Below, in pieces: positions 13,523-22,607 of a stretch of 49,574 bases of DNA. The stretch is from an uncultured Eubacteriales bacterium. Lineage in GTDB: Bacteria > Bacillota > Clostridia > Oscillospirales > Oscillospiraceae. The position numbers and the translations under genes were made by a program. The notes under the pieces were generated by a model, which saw only the letters and a list, made by a program, of their open reading frames with translations, had not been told where the DNA came from and made no database searches. Location of the stretch: assembly GCA_934597725.1 (NCBI GenBank), contig CAKTSK010000015.1:1-49574 (forward strand). The letters are read 5' to 3'. Each line of letters opens with the position of its first letter. Positions within the stretch are counted from its first letter, which is position 1.

Positions 13523-13575
13523 TAAAAAAGACCCATCGCCCCCGACCGGAGAGGATCTGCGGCCAGGGGCGACGG
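13523..13575 (-). terminator. Terminator of the AGCS symporter gene
   Basis: On the minus strand, CCCgTCGCCCC pairs with GGGGCGAtGGG over a long loop and runs into TCTTTTTTATC, just after the symporter stop codon. Confidence 0.75.
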
Positions 13576-13599
13576 GAAAGAAAGGAAAAAAGATGGAAA

Positions 13600-14997
<1,398 letters not shown>

Positions 14998-15018
14998 GGG
15001 ACTGCCTCCTCAATACAC

Positions 15019-15060
15019 AAAAAAATGAAAGAGCCTGCCGGCCTTGGACCCGGCAGCTCT
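15019..15060 (-). terminator. Expression-platform terminator of the glycine riboswitch
   Basis: On the minus strand, GAGC-TGCCGG pairs with CCGGCAG-GCTC and is followed by TTTCATTTTTTT. It ends about 20 bases before the symporter start. This placement between aptamer and gene is the normal layout for transcriptional control. Confidence 0.85.
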
Positions 15061-15108
15061 GAAGAAAAGGCAGCCCGAGCGCTCCTCTCCCAGAGGAGAT
15101 GCACGCAC

Positions 15109-15201
15109 GGCTCTGTCCTTTTACCTGAGAGATTCGGCCGCCCCTTGTGGGGGAGACCTTGCACCTTCGGTACTCATCGAAATGAGATTCTCCAGAGAGC
15201 C
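15109..15201 (-). promoter_or_regulatory. Glycine riboswitch aptamer
   Basis: On the minus strand the conserved glycine-aptamer words appear in order: CTCTGGAGAATCTC, then ACCGAAGGTGCAA, then AATCTCTCAGGTAAAAGGACAGAG, closed by a GGCTCTCTGG/ACAGAGCC P1 stem. Only one full aptamer is seen. The upstream hairpin 15204-15242 (a CCTTT/AAAGG stem enclosing CCCCCC/GGGGGG) may be the 'ghost' partner found beside single aptamers. Glycine binding would be expected to prevent the terminator at 15019-15060 and switch on the symporter. Whether it acts as an ON switch is inference. Confidence 0.92.
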
Positions 15202-15283
15202 CTCCGCCTTTGGTCTCCCCCCGTATGGGGGGATTCTAAAGGGTTCCTCGGGCAATATTAGGTTTTACAGCACTGTATGACTT

Positions 15284-15312
15284 AGGATACCACGACGCAA
15301 GAAAAATTGCAA
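15284..15312 (-). promoter_or_regulatory. Predicted promoter of the glycine-riboswitch/symporter transcript
   Basis: On the minus strand, TTGCAA (15312-15307) and TATCCT (15289-15284) are 17 bases apart. The RNA would begin about 35 bases before the ghost-aptamer hairpin. Confidence 0.6.
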
Positions 15313-15381
15313 GTCAAGGCGCAAACAAAAAACAACCAGATATTTTGCAAGAAAACTATGCAAAATAGAGAAAATGTAGCA

Positions 15382-15423
15382 GTCCCCCTCTGGTTCGCTA
15401 CAAAAAGATAACCAGAGGGGGAC
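15382..15423 (-). terminator. Terminator after phosphoketolase
   Basis: A perfect 14-bp inverted repeat, 15382-15395 with 15410-15423, around a 14-base loop. On the minus strand it is followed by TGCTACATTTTC, a weak T-tail. It lies 36 bases after the phosphoketolase stop. Confidence 0.65.
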
Positions 15424-15459
15424 GAGATATGCTGCAAGAAGTGCGTCAGATGGTAGGGA

Positions 15460-17898
15460 TCAGTCCTCGTAGGTCCCCTTGCCGTTGTTCCACGTCCAGT
15501 CGCGGATCTCGGGCAGATCCAGGCCGTACTCAGCGATATACTGCTTGTGTTCCACCAGCTTGTCCTGGAGCTGCTGGATGAGGAACGCGCCCCGTGTGCC
15601 CAGCTTTTCGGGCAGCAGGTGAATGACATCCATGGTCAGATGCCAGCGGTCCAGGTTGTTCAGCACCCGCATGTCGAAGGGGGTGGTGATGGTGCCCTCT
15701 TCGATATACCCCCGCACATGGAGGTCCTTGTTCTTCCGGCGGTAGGTCAGCTCATGGATGAGCGAGGGATAGCCGTGGAAGGTGAAGAGGATGGGCTTGT
15801 CCTTGGTAAAGAGCATGTCATACTGCTGGTCGCTCAGGCCGTGGGGATGCTGGGTGTCGGACTGCAGACGCATCAGGTCCACCACGTTCACCACCCGCAC
15901 CTTCAGGTCGGGGAAGTAGTGGCGCAGGATGGTCACCGTGGCCAGGGTCTCCAGGGTGGGGGTGTCGCCGCAGCAGGCCAGGACGATGTCGGGCTCGCAG
16001 CCCTGGTCGTTGGAGGCCCACTGCCAGATGCCGATGCCCTGGGTGCAGTGCTTCACGGCCTGCTCCATGGTCAGCCACTGGGGCCGGGGGTGCTTGGAGG
16101 TCACCAGCACGTTTACATAGTTCCGGCTGGCGATGCAGTGGTTGAAGCAGGAGAGCAGGCAGTTGGCGTCGGGGGGCAGATACATCCGCACCACGTCGGC
16201 CTTCTTGTTGGCCACATGGTCCAGGAAGCCGGGGTCCTGGTGGGTGAAGCCGTTGTGGTCCTGCTGCCAGACGTTGGAGGAGAGGATATAGTTCAGGGAG
16301 GCGATGTCCTGCCGCCAGGGCAGCTCGTTGCAGGTCTTGAGCCACTTGGCGTGCTGGGAGAACATGGAGTCCACGATGCGGATGAAGGCCTCATAGCTGT
16401 TGAAGAAGCCGTGGCGGCCGGTGAGCAGGTAGCCTTCCAGCCAGCCCTCGCACATGTGCTCGGAGAGCATGGAGTCCATCACCCGGCCGCTGTGGGCCAG
16501 ATACTCGTCCCCGTCGGCCATCTCGGCGTTCCACACCCGGTTGGTGGCCTCGAACATGGGGGTCAGGCGGTTGGACTTGCTCTCGTCGGGGCCGAAGACC
16601 CGGAAGTTCTTGCTGCTCTCGTTCTCCCGGATCACGTCCCGGACGAAGGAACCCAGCACCAGCATGTCCTGGGCCTCCACGTCGCCGGGGGCGGGCACGT
16701 CGATGCCGTAGTTCCGGAAGTCCGGCAGCTTCAGGTCCCGCAGGAGCTTGCCGCCGTTGGCATGGGGGTTGGCGCCCATGCGGCGGTCGCCCGCGGGGAT
16801 CAGCTCCCGCAGGGCCGGGATCAGCTTGCCGTCGTCGGTGAAGAGCTCCTCGGGGCGGTAGCTTTTCAGCCACTGCTCCAGCAGGGCCAGGTGGCCGGGC
16901 TGGGACATGTCGATGGGCACCTGGTGGGCCCGGAAGGAGCCCTCGATGGTGTTGCCGTCCACTTCCTTGGGGCCGGTCCAGCCCTTGGGGGTGCGCAGGA
17001 TGATGACGGGCCAGTGGGGCCGCTTGTCGTCGCCGGTGGTGCGGGCGTGGGCCTGGATGCGCTGGATCTCCCGCACGGCCCAGTCCAGGGCGGAGGCCAT
17101 GGTCTGGTGCATGGTCTTGGGGTCGTCGCCCTCTACGAACCGGGGCTCCCAGCCGCAGCCCCGGAAGAAGCTCTCCAGCTCATAGTGGGGGATGCGGGAG
17201 AGGAGGGTGGGGTTGTGGATCTTGAAGCCGTTCAGGTGCAGGATGGGCAGCACCGCGCCGTCGCCGATGGGGTTGAGGAACTTGTTGGCCTGCCAGGCGG
17301 TGGCCAGGGGGCCGGTCTCGGCCTCGCCGTCGCCCACCACGCAGGCGGCGATGAGGTCGGGGTTATCCAGCACGGCGCCGAAGGCGTGGGCCAGGGAGTA
17401 GCCCAGCTCGCCGCCCTCATGGATGGAGCCGGGGGTCTCCGGGGCCACATGGCTGGGGATGCCGCCGGGGAAGGAGAACTGCTTGAAGAGCTTCTGCATC
17501 CCCTCCAGATCCTGGCTGACGTTGGGGTAGACCTCGCTGTAGGACCCCTCCAGATAGGTCTGGGCCACCATGGCGTTGCCGCCGTGGCCGGGGCCGGAGA
17601 GGTAGATCATGTTCAGGTCATTCTTGATGATGACGCGGTTGAGGTGTGTATAGATGAAGTTTTGGCCGGGAACGGTACCCCAGTGGCCGACGATCTTTTT
17701 CTTGATGTGTTCGGGCTTCAGGGGCTCCTTGAGCAGGGGGTTGTCCAAAAGGTAGAGCTGACAGGCGGACAGATAGTTGGATGCGCGCCAATAGGCATCT
17801 AACTTTTCCAGCTGGGCCGGGGTCAGCGCGGGCTTCCGGGACATCCGGGCAGCCGTCTTTGCGATGGGCTTGGGTTGACCCTTCGGTTTTCTCGGCAT
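15460..17898 (-). CDS. xfp: Xylulose-5-phosphate/fructose-6-phosphate phosphoketolase
   Basis: An 812-residue thiamine-diphosphate enzyme that splits xylulose 5-P (and often fructose 6-P) with phosphate to acetyl phosphate plus glyceraldehyde 3-P (or erythrose 4-P). Motifs: NFIYTHLNRVI, YLSGPGHGGNAMVAQ, GGIPSHVAPETPGSIHEGGELGY, the ThDP motif VVGDGEAETGPLATAWQANKFLNP, and WPVIILRTPKGWTGPK. Later come GRVMDSMLSEHMCEGWLEGYLLTGRHGFFNSYEAF and FTHQDPGF. All are typical and the length is normal. AAGGAGG sits 9 bases before the ATG. It gives the cell a route from pentoses or hexoses to acetyl phosphate and ATP. Own promoter and terminator. The N-terminal basic tail (MPRKPKGQPKPIAKTAARMSR) is longer than usual. 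Confidence 0.96.
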   Translation of the reverse strand: MPRKPKGQPKPIAKTAARMSRKPALTPAQLEKLDAYWRASNYLSACQLYLLDNPLLKEPLKPEHIKKKIVGHWGTVPGQNFIYTHLNRVIIKNDLNMIYLSGPGHGGNAMVAQTYLEGSYSEVYPNVSQDLEGMQKLFKQFSFPGGIPSHVAPETPGSIHEGGELGYSLAHAFGAVLDNPDLIAACVVGDGEAETGPLATAWQANKFLNPIGDGAVLPILHLNGFKIHNPTLLSRIPHYELESFFRGCGWEPRFVEGDDPKTMHQTMASALDWAVREIQRIQAHARTTGDDKRPHWPVIILRTPKGWTGPKEVDGNTIEGSFRAHQVPIDMSQPGHLALLEQWLKSYRPEELFTDDGKLIPALRELIPAGDRRMGANPHANGGKLLRDLKLPDFRNYGIDVPAPGDVEAQDMLVLGSFVRDVIRENESSKNFRVFGPDESKSNRLTPMFEATNRVWNAEMADGDEYLAHSGRVMDSMLSEHMCEGWLEGYLLTGRHGFFNSYEAFIRIVDSMFSQHAKWLKTCNELPWRQDIASLNYILSSNVWQQDHNGFTHQDPGFLDHVANKKADVVRMYLPPDANCLLSCFNHCIASRNYVNVLVTSKHPRPQWLTMEQAVKHCTQGIGIWQWASNDQGCEPDIVLACCGDTPTLETLATVTILRHYFPDLKVRVVNVVDLMRLQSDTQHPHGLSDQQYDMLFTKDKPILFTFHGYPSLIHELTYRRKNKDLHVRGYIEEGTITTPFDMRVLNNLDRWHLTMDVIHLLPEKLGTRGAFLIQQLQDKLVEHKQYIAEYGLDLPEIRDWTWNNGKGTYED

Positions 17899-17930
17899 AG
17901 AAAAAACCTCCTTTTTGAAATCTGCTTCTT

Positions 17931-17959
17931 ATTATAAACAGTTGCCTTTCGATAATCAA
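17931..17959 (-). promoter_or_regulatory. Predicted promoter of phosphoketolase
   Basis: On the minus strand, TTGATT (17959-17954) and a perfect TATAAT (17936-17931) are 17 bases apart, about 35 bases before the start codon. Confidence 0.7.
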
Positions 17960-18016
17960 TAAAAAGACAGAATAAATTCCTTCCTAAGAGAGAAAAACTT
18001 CAAAATAGACGGCAGA

Positions 18017-18056
18017 AAAACAGAAAGGCTGCGCCTGCTTTCTAACAGACGCAGCC
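18017..18056 (-). terminator. Terminator after the dehydratase-like gene
   Basis: On the minus strand, GGCTGCGTCTG pairs with CAGGCGCAGCC (one mismatch) and is followed by TTTCTGTTTTT. It ends the activase/dehydratase-like operon. Confidence 0.8.
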
Positions 18057-18103
18057 TTGGTGTTGAAGATTGAAAAAATAAGGCGGAGCCAGCCTGCCGG
18101 GGA

Positions 18104-19405
18104 TCAGAGGGGATGCGCGTGGGTGGTCTGTCCGGCGGGGTCCTCTGCGGCGGCCAGCCGCTTGGCGTTGGCCAGCATGAGCTTGATGCGGTTTTCCTGG
18201 TTGATCTTGGTGGCCCCGGGGTCGTAGTCGATGGCCACGATGTTGGAGTCTGGATAATCGTCCTTCAAGACCCGGATCATGCCCTTGCCCACGATGTGGT
18301 TGGGCAGGCAGCCGAAGGGCTGGGCGCAGACGATGTTGGGGGTGCCGGTGTGGATGAGCTCCAGCATCTCGGCGGTGAGCAGCCAGCCCTCGCCCATCTT
18401 GCAGCCGTCGTTGAGGTAGCCGCCCACCAGCTTGTGCAGCTCCCGGAAGGGGGCGGGGGCACGGAAGCCGGCGGTGCGGAGGGCGTCGATCATGTCCGCC
18501 TGGCATTTTTCCACATACCCCATGAAGAACCGGCACAGGGCCTCCTTAGCCCAGCTGCCGCCGAACATCTCCACGTCGGAGACCCGGTTGTAGATCTTGA
18601 AGATGAGGAAGTCCGTCAGGCCGGGGACCACCGGCTCGGCCCCTTCCTCCAGCAGGAATTCCTCCAGGTGGTTGTTGCCCAGGGAGGAGAACTTGATGTA
18701 GATCTCTCCCACGACGCCCACCCGGATCTTCTCCTCTCCGGCGGTGGGGATGGCCCGGAAGTCGGCGCAGATCTCGTCAAAGATGGCCCGCATCTTTTTC
18801 CGGGTCATGCCGTCGCCCTGGTCGAAGCGGTTGAGCAGCTCGCTGGTCCAGTGCTCCACCCGGGCGTTGGTGTCGCCGGGGGTACACTCATAGGGGCGGA
18901 CCTGGTTGGCCACGTTCATGAGCAGGTCGCCGTACATCATGCCGTAGATCAGCCGCCGGATCAGCTTCAGGGTCCAGTGGAAGCCGGGGTTTTTCTCCAG
19001 GCCGAAGGACAGGGAGATGACGGGGATGTAGTCCAGCCCTGCCTTGTCCAGGGCCTTGCGGAGCATGTGGATGTAGTTGGAGGCCCGGCAGCCGCCGCCG
19101 GTCTGGGTGATGAGCAGGGCCACCTTGTGGGGGTCATAGTCCCCGTTCTGGATGGCGTCGATCATCTGGCCGATGACCAGCAGGGCGGGGTAGCAGGCGT
19201 CGTTGTGGACGTATTTCAGGCCGCTGTCCACCACGGCCCGGCCGTCGTTGTTGAGGATGGCCACGTTGTAGCCGGAGCGCTGGAGCAGCTTGGCGAAGAA
19301 GCCAAAGTGGACCGGGAGCATCTGGGGGATGAGGATGGTGTATTCCTTCCGCATCTCCTGGGTGAAGAGCAGGCGGCCGGTCTTGTCGTATTCCAGTTTT
19401 GCCAT
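18104..19405 (-). CDS. 2-hydroxyacyl-CoA dehydratase-like (HgdB-type) protein
   Basis: A 433-residue protein with the look of the HGD-D module found at the C-terminus of large dehydratase activase-related proteins. Segments include YTILIPQMLPVHFGFFAKLLQ, VHNDACYPALLVIGQMIDAI, LITQTGGGCRASNYI, ECTPGDTNA, EIYIKFSSLGNN and CAQPFGCLPNHIVGKGM. The Cys residues in NDACYP, GGCRAS and FGCLPN are candidates for Fe-S ligation. The true substrate is unknown. The ATG lies 3 bases after the activase stop, with AAAGGAG inside the activase end, so the two are coupled. In many relatives I recall, both parts form one chain of about 1,400 residues; here 983 + 433 gives that same total. Confidence 0.85.
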   Translation of the reverse strand: MAKLEYDKTGRLLFTQEMRKEYTILIPQMLPVHFGFFAKLLQRSGYNVAILNNDGRAVVDSGLKYVHNDACYPALLVIGQMIDAIQNGDYDPHKVALLITQTGGGCRASNYIHMLRKALDKAGLDYIPVISLSFGLEKNPGFHWTLKLIRRLIYGMMYGDLLMNVANQVRPYECTPGDTNARVEHWTSELLNRFDQGDGMTRKKMRAIFDEICADFRAIPTAGEEKIRVGVVGEIYIKFSSLGNNHLEEFLLEEGAEPVVPGLTDFLIFKIYNRVSDVEMFGGSWAKEALCRFFMGYVEKCQADMIDALRTAGFRAPAPFRELHKLVGGYLNDGCKMGEGWLLTAEMLELIHTGTPNIVCAQPFGCLPNHIVGKGMIRVLKDDYPDSNIVAIDYDPGATKINQENRIKLMLANAKRLAAAEDPAGQTTHAHPL

Positions 19406-19408
19406 AGG

Positions 19409-22360
19409 TCACTGGACTCCTTTCTGGGCTTGGGCATCCCGGGCCTCCAGGGCGGCGATGAGGGAGCGGATGCGGATCTTCACCGCCCCCAGGTTGGAGA
19501 TGTCGTCGATCTTCAGCTGGGTATACAGCTCGCCCTGTTCCTCCAGGATGGCCCGCAGCTCGTCGGTGGTGATGGCGTCCACGCCGCAGCCGAAGGAGAC
19601 CAGCTGGATGAAGGCCATGTCCGGCTGGGTGCAGACGTAGCGGGCGGCGTTGTACATCCGGGCGTGGTAGGTCCACTGGTTGAGCACATGCCGGGGCTGT
19701 TTGTCCATGTGCTGGAAGACGGCGTCTTCCGTCACCAGGACAAAGCCGAAGGAGGTGATGAGGTCGTTGATGCCGTGGTTGATCTCCGGGTCCATGTGAT
19801 AGGGCCGGCCGGCCACCACCAGGATCTTGCGGCCTTTGGCCCGGGCGTAGGCGATGTAGTCCTCGCCGGTCTTGCGGACCAGCTGGCGGAAGCTGTCGTA
19901 GGCGGCATACGCCTTGCGGATGGCCTTGACGGCCTCCCGCTTGGGCACCCCGAACTCCTGCAGCAGAAGCTGGGCCCCCTTCTTCTCAAAATCCTTGGGG
20001 CGGTGAAGCCCCAGGTTGGGGTGGAGGTAGCGGACCTTGCTCAGGGCGGGGATGTTCGCCCCCAGCAGGTCGGGATAGTAGGCCACCACGGGGCAGTTGT
20101 AGTGGTTGTCGGCCAGGTGCTCGTCGAAGTTGTAGGACATGCAGGGATAGAAGATGGTGTCCACCCCCTCTTCCAGCAGGGCCATGACGTGGCCGTGGAG
20201 GAGCTTGGCCGGGTAGCAGACGGTGTCCGAGGGGATGGTCTGCTGGCCTTTCAGGTACAGGCTCCGGGTGGAGGCGGGGGAGAGGACCACTTCAAAGTTC
20301 AGGGTGGTGAAGAGGGTGAACCAGAAGGGGAGGTTCTCATACATGTTCAGCCCGAAGGGAATGCCGATCCTCCCCCGGCTGCCGTCGCCCTCTCCCTTGC
20401 CTTCCAGGGAGCGCAGGTACTGGTACTTGAACTTCATGAGGTCCGGGATCTCCGCCTTCTCCTGGCCCAGGGGGCGGGAGCAGCGGTTGCCGGAGATGAA
20501 TTTCCGCCCGCCGTCGAACCGGTTGATGGTCAGGGAGCAGTGGTTGGTACACAGCTTGCAGGTGGCGGGCTTGGCCTCGTGGGTGAAGGTCTCCAGGGCG
20601 CTGGCCGGCAGCAGGGAGGACTGGGGCAGGTTGGCCTGCCGGGCGGCCAGGGCGGCGCCGTAGGCCCCCATCATGCCGGCGATGGTGGGGCGGGTGACCT
20701 CCCGGCCCAGCTCCAGCTCGAAGGAGCGCAGGACGGCGTCGTTGAGGAAGGTCCCGCCCTGGACCACGATGTGCTGGCCCAGGTCGTCGGCGCTGGCGGC
20801 CCGGATGACCTTGTAGACGGCGTTCTTCACCACAGAGATGGACAGGCCGGCGGAGATGTCCTCCACCGAGGCCCCGTCCTTCTGGGCCTGCTTGACGGAG
20901 GAGTTCATGAACACCGTGCAGCGGGAGCCCAGGTTCACCGGGTGCTGGGCGAACAGGCCCATCCGGGAGAAGTCCGCGATGGAGTAGCCCAGGGCCTTGG
21001 CAAAGGTCTCGATGAAGGAGCCGCAGCCGGAGGAGCAGGCCTCGTTGAGGAGGATGGAATCCACCGCGCCGCCGCGGATCTTGAAGCACTTCATGTCCTG
21101 TCCGCCGATGTCGATGATGAAATCCACGTCGGGGGAGAAGTGCCGGGCGGCGTTCAGGTGGGCCACCGTCTCCACCAGCCCCAGGTCGCAGGAGAAGGCG
21201 TTTTTGATGAGGTCCTCCCCGTAGCCGGTGACGGCCGCGCCCCGGATGGTCACCCGGTTGCCGCACTGGGCATAGATCTCCCGCAGCTGGGGCAGGACGA
21301 TGCGGACGGGGTTGCCCTGGTTGGAGTGATAGTAGGAATAAAGGATGTTGCCGTCCGGGTCGATGAGGACCATTTTGGTGGTGGTCGACCCGGCGTCGAT
21401 GCCTAAGTAGGCCGGCCCGGTGTAGGTGGACAGGTCCACCGTGGGCACCGTCATGGCCTGGTGCCGGGCGGAGAAGGCATCATACTCCTCCTGGCTGGAG
21501 AAGAGAGGGTCCATGGTGTCCACGGGAGCCGACACGGTGGCCGCGTGCTCCAGCAGGTCCAGCACGGACTCGAAGGAGCGCAGCTGGTCCGGCTCGGTAC
21601 ACAGGGCGGCGCCGATGGCGGCGAAGCAGTCGCCGTCTGCGGGGAAAATGGCGTGTTCCTGGTCCAGCTTCAGGGTCTCTACAAACCGCTGGCGCAGCCC
21701 GGACAAAAAGTGCAGGGGGCCGCCCAGAAAGACGATGGTGCCGGTGAGCTCCCGGCCCTGGGTGAGGCCGGCCACGGTCTGGTCTACCACCGCCTGGAAG
21801 ATGGAGGCGGCCACGTCCTCCTTTCGCCCGCCCTGGTTCAGGATGGGCTGGATGTCGCTCTTGGCGAACACGCCGCAGCGGGAGGCGATGGGGTAGATCT
21901 TCTCGTGGTGCAGGGACAGCTCGTCCAGCTCGTCCACGCTGACGTTGAGCAGGGTGGCCATCTGGTCAATGAAGGCCCCGGTGCCGCCGGCGCAGGAGCC
22001 GTTCATCCGCTCTTCTAAGGTGTTGCCGAAGAAGATGATCTTGGCGTCCTCGCCGCCCAGCTCGATGACCGCGTCGGTGTGGGGGATAAACGTCCGCACG
22101 GCGGCGGCGGTGGCGTAGACCTCCTGGACGAAGCCCAGCCCGGCGGCCTTGGCTACGCCCAGGCCCGCCGAACCAGTGATGAGCAGCTGGACCTGCTGGC
22201 CGGCCAGCAGGCCCCGCAGGCCTTGCAGGGTCTGGCAGGTGCGCTCACGGGTTTTGGAATAATGACGCTCGTAGGAGCGGAAAAGAAGGTTGTTTTGTTC
22301 ATCCAGCACCACGACCTTGACGGTCGTGGAGCCGATGTCAATACCAATGCGCAAAGCCAT
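19409..22360 (-). CDS. Double-domain acyl-CoA dehydratase activase-related protein
   Basis: A 983-residue protein with two ASKHA ATPase modules and a C-terminal DUF2229-like region. Module 1 opens GIDIGSTTVKVVVLD and carries SCAGGTGAFI and SRCGVF. Module 2, near residue 330, opens GIDAGSTTTKMVLID and carries ACSSGCGSFIE and SRCTVF. In HgdC-type activators the equivalent Cys pair bridges a [4Fe-4S] cluster between subunits, and ATP hydrolysis pushes one electron into the dehydratase. After a CKLCTNHC motif comes the DUF2229 part (GIPFGLNMYENLPFW, YPAKLLHGH, YPCMSYN). The ATG at 22360 is chosen because GAGGTG precedes it at proper spacing. It is coupled to the dehydratase-like gene. The pair's metabolic substrate cannot be read from sequence. 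Confidence 0.92.
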   Translation of the reverse strand: MALRIGIDIGSTTVKVVVLDEQNNLLFRSYERHYSKTRERTCQTLQGLRGLLAGQQVQLLITGSAGLGVAKAAGLGFVQEVYATAAAVRTFIPHTDAVIELGGEDAKIIFFGNTLEERMNGSCAGGTGAFIDQMATLLNVSVDELDELSLHHEKIYPIASRCGVFAKSDIQPILNQGGRKEDVAASIFQAVVDQTVAGLTQGRELTGTIVFLGGPLHFLSGLRQRFVETLKLDQEHAIFPADGDCFAAIGAALCTEPDQLRSFESVLDLLEHAATVSAPVDTMDPLFSSQEEYDAFSARHQAMTVPTVDLSTYTGPAYLGIDAGSTTTKMVLIDPDGNILYSYYHSNQGNPVRIVLPQLREIYAQCGNRVTIRGAAVTGYGEDLIKNAFSCDLGLVETVAHLNAARHFSPDVDFIIDIGGQDMKCFKIRGGAVDSILLNEACSSGCGSFIETFAKALGYSIADFSRMGLFAQHPVNLGSRCTVFMNSSVKQAQKDGASVEDISAGLSISVVKNAVYKVIRAASADDLGQHIVVQGGTFLNDAVLRSFELELGREVTRPTIAGMMGAYGAALAARQANLPQSSLLPASALETFTHEAKPATCKLCTNHCSLTINRFDGGRKFISGNRCSRPLGQEKAEIPDLMKFKYQYLRSLEGKGEGDGSRGRIGIPFGLNMYENLPFWFTLFTTLNFEVVLSPASTRSLYLKGQQTIPSDTVCYPAKLLHGHVMALLEEGVDTIFYPCMSYNFDEHLADNHYNCPVVAYYPDLLGANIPALSKVRYLHPNLGLHRPKDFEKKGAQLLLQEFGVPKREAVKAIRKAYAAYDSFRQLVRKTGEDYIAYARAKGRKILVVAGRPYHMDPEINHGINDLITSFGFVLVTEDAVFQHMDKQPRHVLNQWTYHARMYNAARYVCTQPDMAFIQLVSFGCGVDAITTDELRAILEEQGELYTQLKIDDISNLGAVKIRIRSLIAALEARDAQAQKGVQ

Positions 22361-22510
22361 GTTGTCACCTCGAAACATTGCACAAGTTCCTGCTCCGCCG
22401 GGGAGCAGGCTCCTTCCAGTCTATCCGCCGGCGACGGGAAAAAGACGCCGGGACACGGGGAAGGGCCCCAAAGATCCTGCAAATGGCACCGAATCATGGG
22501 GGTTCCACCT

Positions 22511-22539
22511 ATTATAACGTAGACCGTGTCGAAACACAA
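22511..22539 (-). promoter_or_regulatory. Predicted promoter of the activase/dehydratase-like operon
   Basis: On the minus strand, TTGTGT (22539-22534) and a perfect TATAAT (22516-22511) are 17 bases apart. The leader would be about 145 bases; I see no known riboswitch in it. Confidence 0.65.
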
Positions 22540-22607
22540 CGGGCAAACTGGTGTCATAGATGACAAAAGATGGCTGCTAAGATTTGGAAGAAAAGGACAA
22601 ACCTGCC

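Noticed and set aside
18113..21406. 1,097-codon plus-strand open frame opposite the activase/dehydratase-like genes
   Set aside because: Same shadow effect from third-position G+C; Gly/Val/His-rich with no domain, while the minus-strand proteins carry clear motifs.
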